Part shown: positions 5,833-6,832 of the stretch, piece by piece
Numbering within the stretch: position 1 is the stretch's first letter
How the letters are laid out: every line of letters begins with the position of its first letter
Origin: an uncultured Collinsella sp.
GTDB taxonomy: Bacteria > Actinomycetota > Coriobacteriia > Coriobacteriales > Coriobacteriaceae
Length of the DNA stretch: 6,832 nt
Direction: 5' to 3'
NCBI GenBank assembly: GCA_937958315.1
Contig: CALFGH010000157.1
Span: forward strand, 1-6,832
Made by a program: the position numbers and the translations under genes
The notes under the pieces: generated by a model
The model's input: the letters and a program-made list of their open reading frames with translations, nothing else
Told to the model about the DNA's origin: nothing
The model's database searches: none

Positions 5833-6469
5833 GGGCGTCCTCCGAAGGCACATCCTCGTCATTTTCGTTCTCGTCAGCATGGTCGTTCTCGTCCTCGGCC
5901 ACCCAGCGCAGCAAGTCAACCGAGGTAATGCCGTAGCGCTTCTCTCGCACGGTCTTAAAACAAGCCGGATGAGCACCTGCATCGGCTGCGGCATGCTCAA
6001 ACAGGGCAAAGGCCCCGGGCGCCAGCAGTCCCTGCTGGGAAAGATTTTGCAGCAGCTCCTCGACCGGCTCGGCGCCAAAGGCATAGGGCGGGTCGAGCAA
6101 GATCAGGTCAAAGGGACCACCCGGCACACGGCCGCGCGAGGCACTCGCCAGCACATCACCGGTAACGACGCGCCAGCGCGAGCGGTCGCGGCACAGCGAC
6201 TCGATATTCTTGGTGATCAGACGGGCGGCATTGCGATCAATCTCGAACGTGGTGAGCGTGCGGGCGCCACGCGAGAGCATCTCAATTCCCAGGGCACCGG
6301 AGCCGCCAAAGGCATCCAGCACGCGAACCTCGTCCAAATCGAAATCGAACGCTGACATGACCATGGACGCGCATGCCTCGCGCACGCGATCGGTCGTGGG
6401 ACGGGTGACATCGCGCCCACGCGGCTCTTCGATCTTGCGGCCGCGCCATTCACCGCCGATGATTCTCAT
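5825..6469 (-). CDS. rsmD: 16S rRNA (guanine(966)-N(2))-methyltransferase RsmD
   Basis: The 214-residue protein belongs to the RsmD family, which methylates N2 of G966 in 16S rRNA using S-adenosylmethionine. The N-terminus MRIIGGEWRGRKI and the RPTTDRVREA block (residues 23-32) are family hallmarks. The SAM-binding motif I is DAFGGSGALGIE (52-63), and the catalytic motif IV is DPPY (126-129). The Rossmann core ends near residue 190. Residues 191-214 form an unusual, strongly acidic tail rich in Asp, Glu and Asn, beyond the usual family length of about 185-190; it contains two DEN-type units encoded by an 11-bp direct repeat. The start overlaps the recG stop by 4 nt, and the gene's own stop overlaps coaD by 8 nt. 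The rsmD-coaD pairing is very common in bacteria and supports both calls. Confidence 0.96.
   Translation of the reverse strand: MRIIGGEWRGRKIEEPRGRDVTRPTTDRVREACASMVMSAFDFDLDEVRVLDAFGGSGALGIEMLSRGARTLTTFEIDRNAARLITKNIESLCRDRSRWRVVTGDVLASASRGRVPGGPFDLILLDPPYAFGAEPVEELLQNLSQQGLLAPGAFALFEHAAADAGAHPACFKTVREKRYGITSVDLLRWVAEDENDHADENENDEDVPSEDAHE
5839..5843 (-). promoter_or_regulatory. coaD ribosome binding site
   Basis: GGAGG lies six bases before the ATG at 5832 and inside the rsmD coding region. It fixes the coaD start and excludes the in-frame extension further upstream, which would run through rsmD. Confidence 0.8.
5865..5893 (-). repeat. Short in-frame direct repeat in the rsmD acidic tail
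   Basis: The 11-mer tcgttctcgtc (plus strand) occurs at 5865-5875 and again at 5883-5893. The 18-nt period equals six codons, so it encodes two similar acidic units (DENDHA, then DENEND). This suggests small in-frame duplication as the origin of the tail, although codon bias for Asp and Glu could also produce it. Confidence 0.55.
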
Positions 6470-6832
6470 CCTCCGCTGACCTCCTTAAAGATATGTCGAT
6501 AGCGCGTGGCGACCGCATCGCGCAAGGGACGCGTCGCCACGGAGTCAAGGTTGCAAGCATACCGCAAGAGCTCGACCGCGTCCAAATGGGCCCATTCGAT
6601 AAGATCCTCGTCGGCGTCCAGGTCCACAAAGCGCAGGGTCACGCCGCCGTGCTGGCGATAACCCAGGATCTCGCCCTCGTGGCGCAGACGCAGGTCCATC
6701 TGGGCGAGCGTAAAGCCGTCCGAGGTCTTCTCGAGCGACTGGAGGCGGTCTTGTGCCGCCGAGGCGCCGCCATTGCCCTTGGAGTGCGTCATGACCAGGC
6801 ACGTGCCCGACACGCTGCCACGGCCCACGCGA
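6466..6832 (-). CDS. recG: ATP-dependent DNA helicase RecG, C-terminal fragment
   Basis: This is the last 121 or so residues of RecG; the 5' part lies beyond the window edge. RecG is a superfamily 2 helicase that remodels stalled replication forks and Holliday junctions. The visible part opens with RVGRG, the end of helicase motif VI. It continues through a stretch typical of the RecG C-terminus: LEKTSDGF, then a DLRLRHEGEILGYRQHG-like block, where most family members have DLxLRGxGExLGxRQ(S/H)G. It ends in a helical tail after the conserved (L)IEWAHLDA segment. The stop codon TGA overlaps the rsmD start ATG by four bases (ATGA), indicating translational coupling. The RQHG block separates RecG from PriA and Mfd. 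The assignment is firm even though only about one sixth of the protein is seen; nothing looks broken. Confidence 0.95.
   Translation of the reverse strand, partial: RVGRGSVSGTCLVMTHSKGNGGASAAQDRLQSLEKTSDGFTLAQMDLRLRHEGEILGYRQHGGVTLRFVDLDADEDLIEWAHLDAVELLRYACNLDSVATRPLRDAVATRYRHIFKEVSGG
6479..6486 (-). promoter_or_regulatory. rsmD ribosome binding site (full-length Shine-Dalgarno)
   Basis: AAGGAGGT lies inside the last codons of recG, nine bases before the rsmD ATG. It is a complete match to the anti-Shine-Dalgarno core. A second GGAGG (6470-6474) directly abuts the ATG, too close to be used. The upstream copy therefore probably drives rsmD initiation and supports the start chosen. Confidence 0.75.

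Noticed and set aside
1..6832. A novel defence, mobile or biosynthetic system
   Set aside because: Every gene belongs to a known housekeeping family, all gaps are under 120 bp, composition is even, and no transposase, integrase, tRNA, repeat array or toxin-antitoxin pair is seen.

Overview
The window is a block of conserved housekeeping genes from a high-GC bacterium. All ten protein genes lie on the minus strand, so transcription runs from high to low coordinates. Gene content and order, with a mycobacterial-type SepIVA/DivIVA-like gene beside a DUF177 gene and rpmF, point to an actinobacterium. Protein style and base composition best fit the class Coriobacteriia (Collinsella or a relative). 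This taxonomic call is an inference from recognition, not a search.

In transcription order the layout is as follows. (1) 6832-5335 holds the C-terminus of recG (cut by the window edge), then rsmD, then coaD. These overlap by 4 and 8 nt and look like one translationally coupled unit for DNA repair, 16S rRNA methylation and coenzyme A synthesis. (2) A 68-bp AT-rich gap (5334-5267) is a plausible promoter site. (3) 5266-3971 holds a SepIVA/DivIVA-like coiled-coil gene, a DUF177/YceD gene overlapping it by one base, and rpmF (ribosomal protein L32). (4) An 88-bp gap contains a clear minus-strand intrinsic terminator directly in front of the plsX ribosome binding site. (5) 3882-2863 is plsX (acyl-phosphate synthesis). 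(6) A 114-bp gap contains a near-perfect 15-bp inverted repeat. (7) 2748-3 holds acpP, rnc and the N-terminal half of smc, spaced by only 3 and 10 nt. The rnc start is TTG and the smc start is GTG.

The genes link translation (rpmF, rsmD, the DUF177 gene), phospholipid and fatty-acid synthesis (plsX, acpP, and coaD, which makes the CoA that supplies the ACP phosphopantetheine), RNA processing (rnc) and chromosome or septum biology (smc, the SepIVA-like gene, recG). The plan resembles the yceD-rpmF-plsX and acpP-rnc-smc clusters known from many bacteria, joined here with recG-rsmD-coaD.

I found no mobile element, CRISPR array, tRNA, rRNA or defence system, and no credible evidence of a new multi-gene system. 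The points most worth a second look are regulatory structure (the terminator before plsX and the inverted repeat before acpP), sequence departures at conserved positions (RNase III Asn120, the ACP recognition helix, PlsX motifs), and a compact SepIVA-like protein. Every gap between genes is under 120 bp, so no long stretch is left unexplained.
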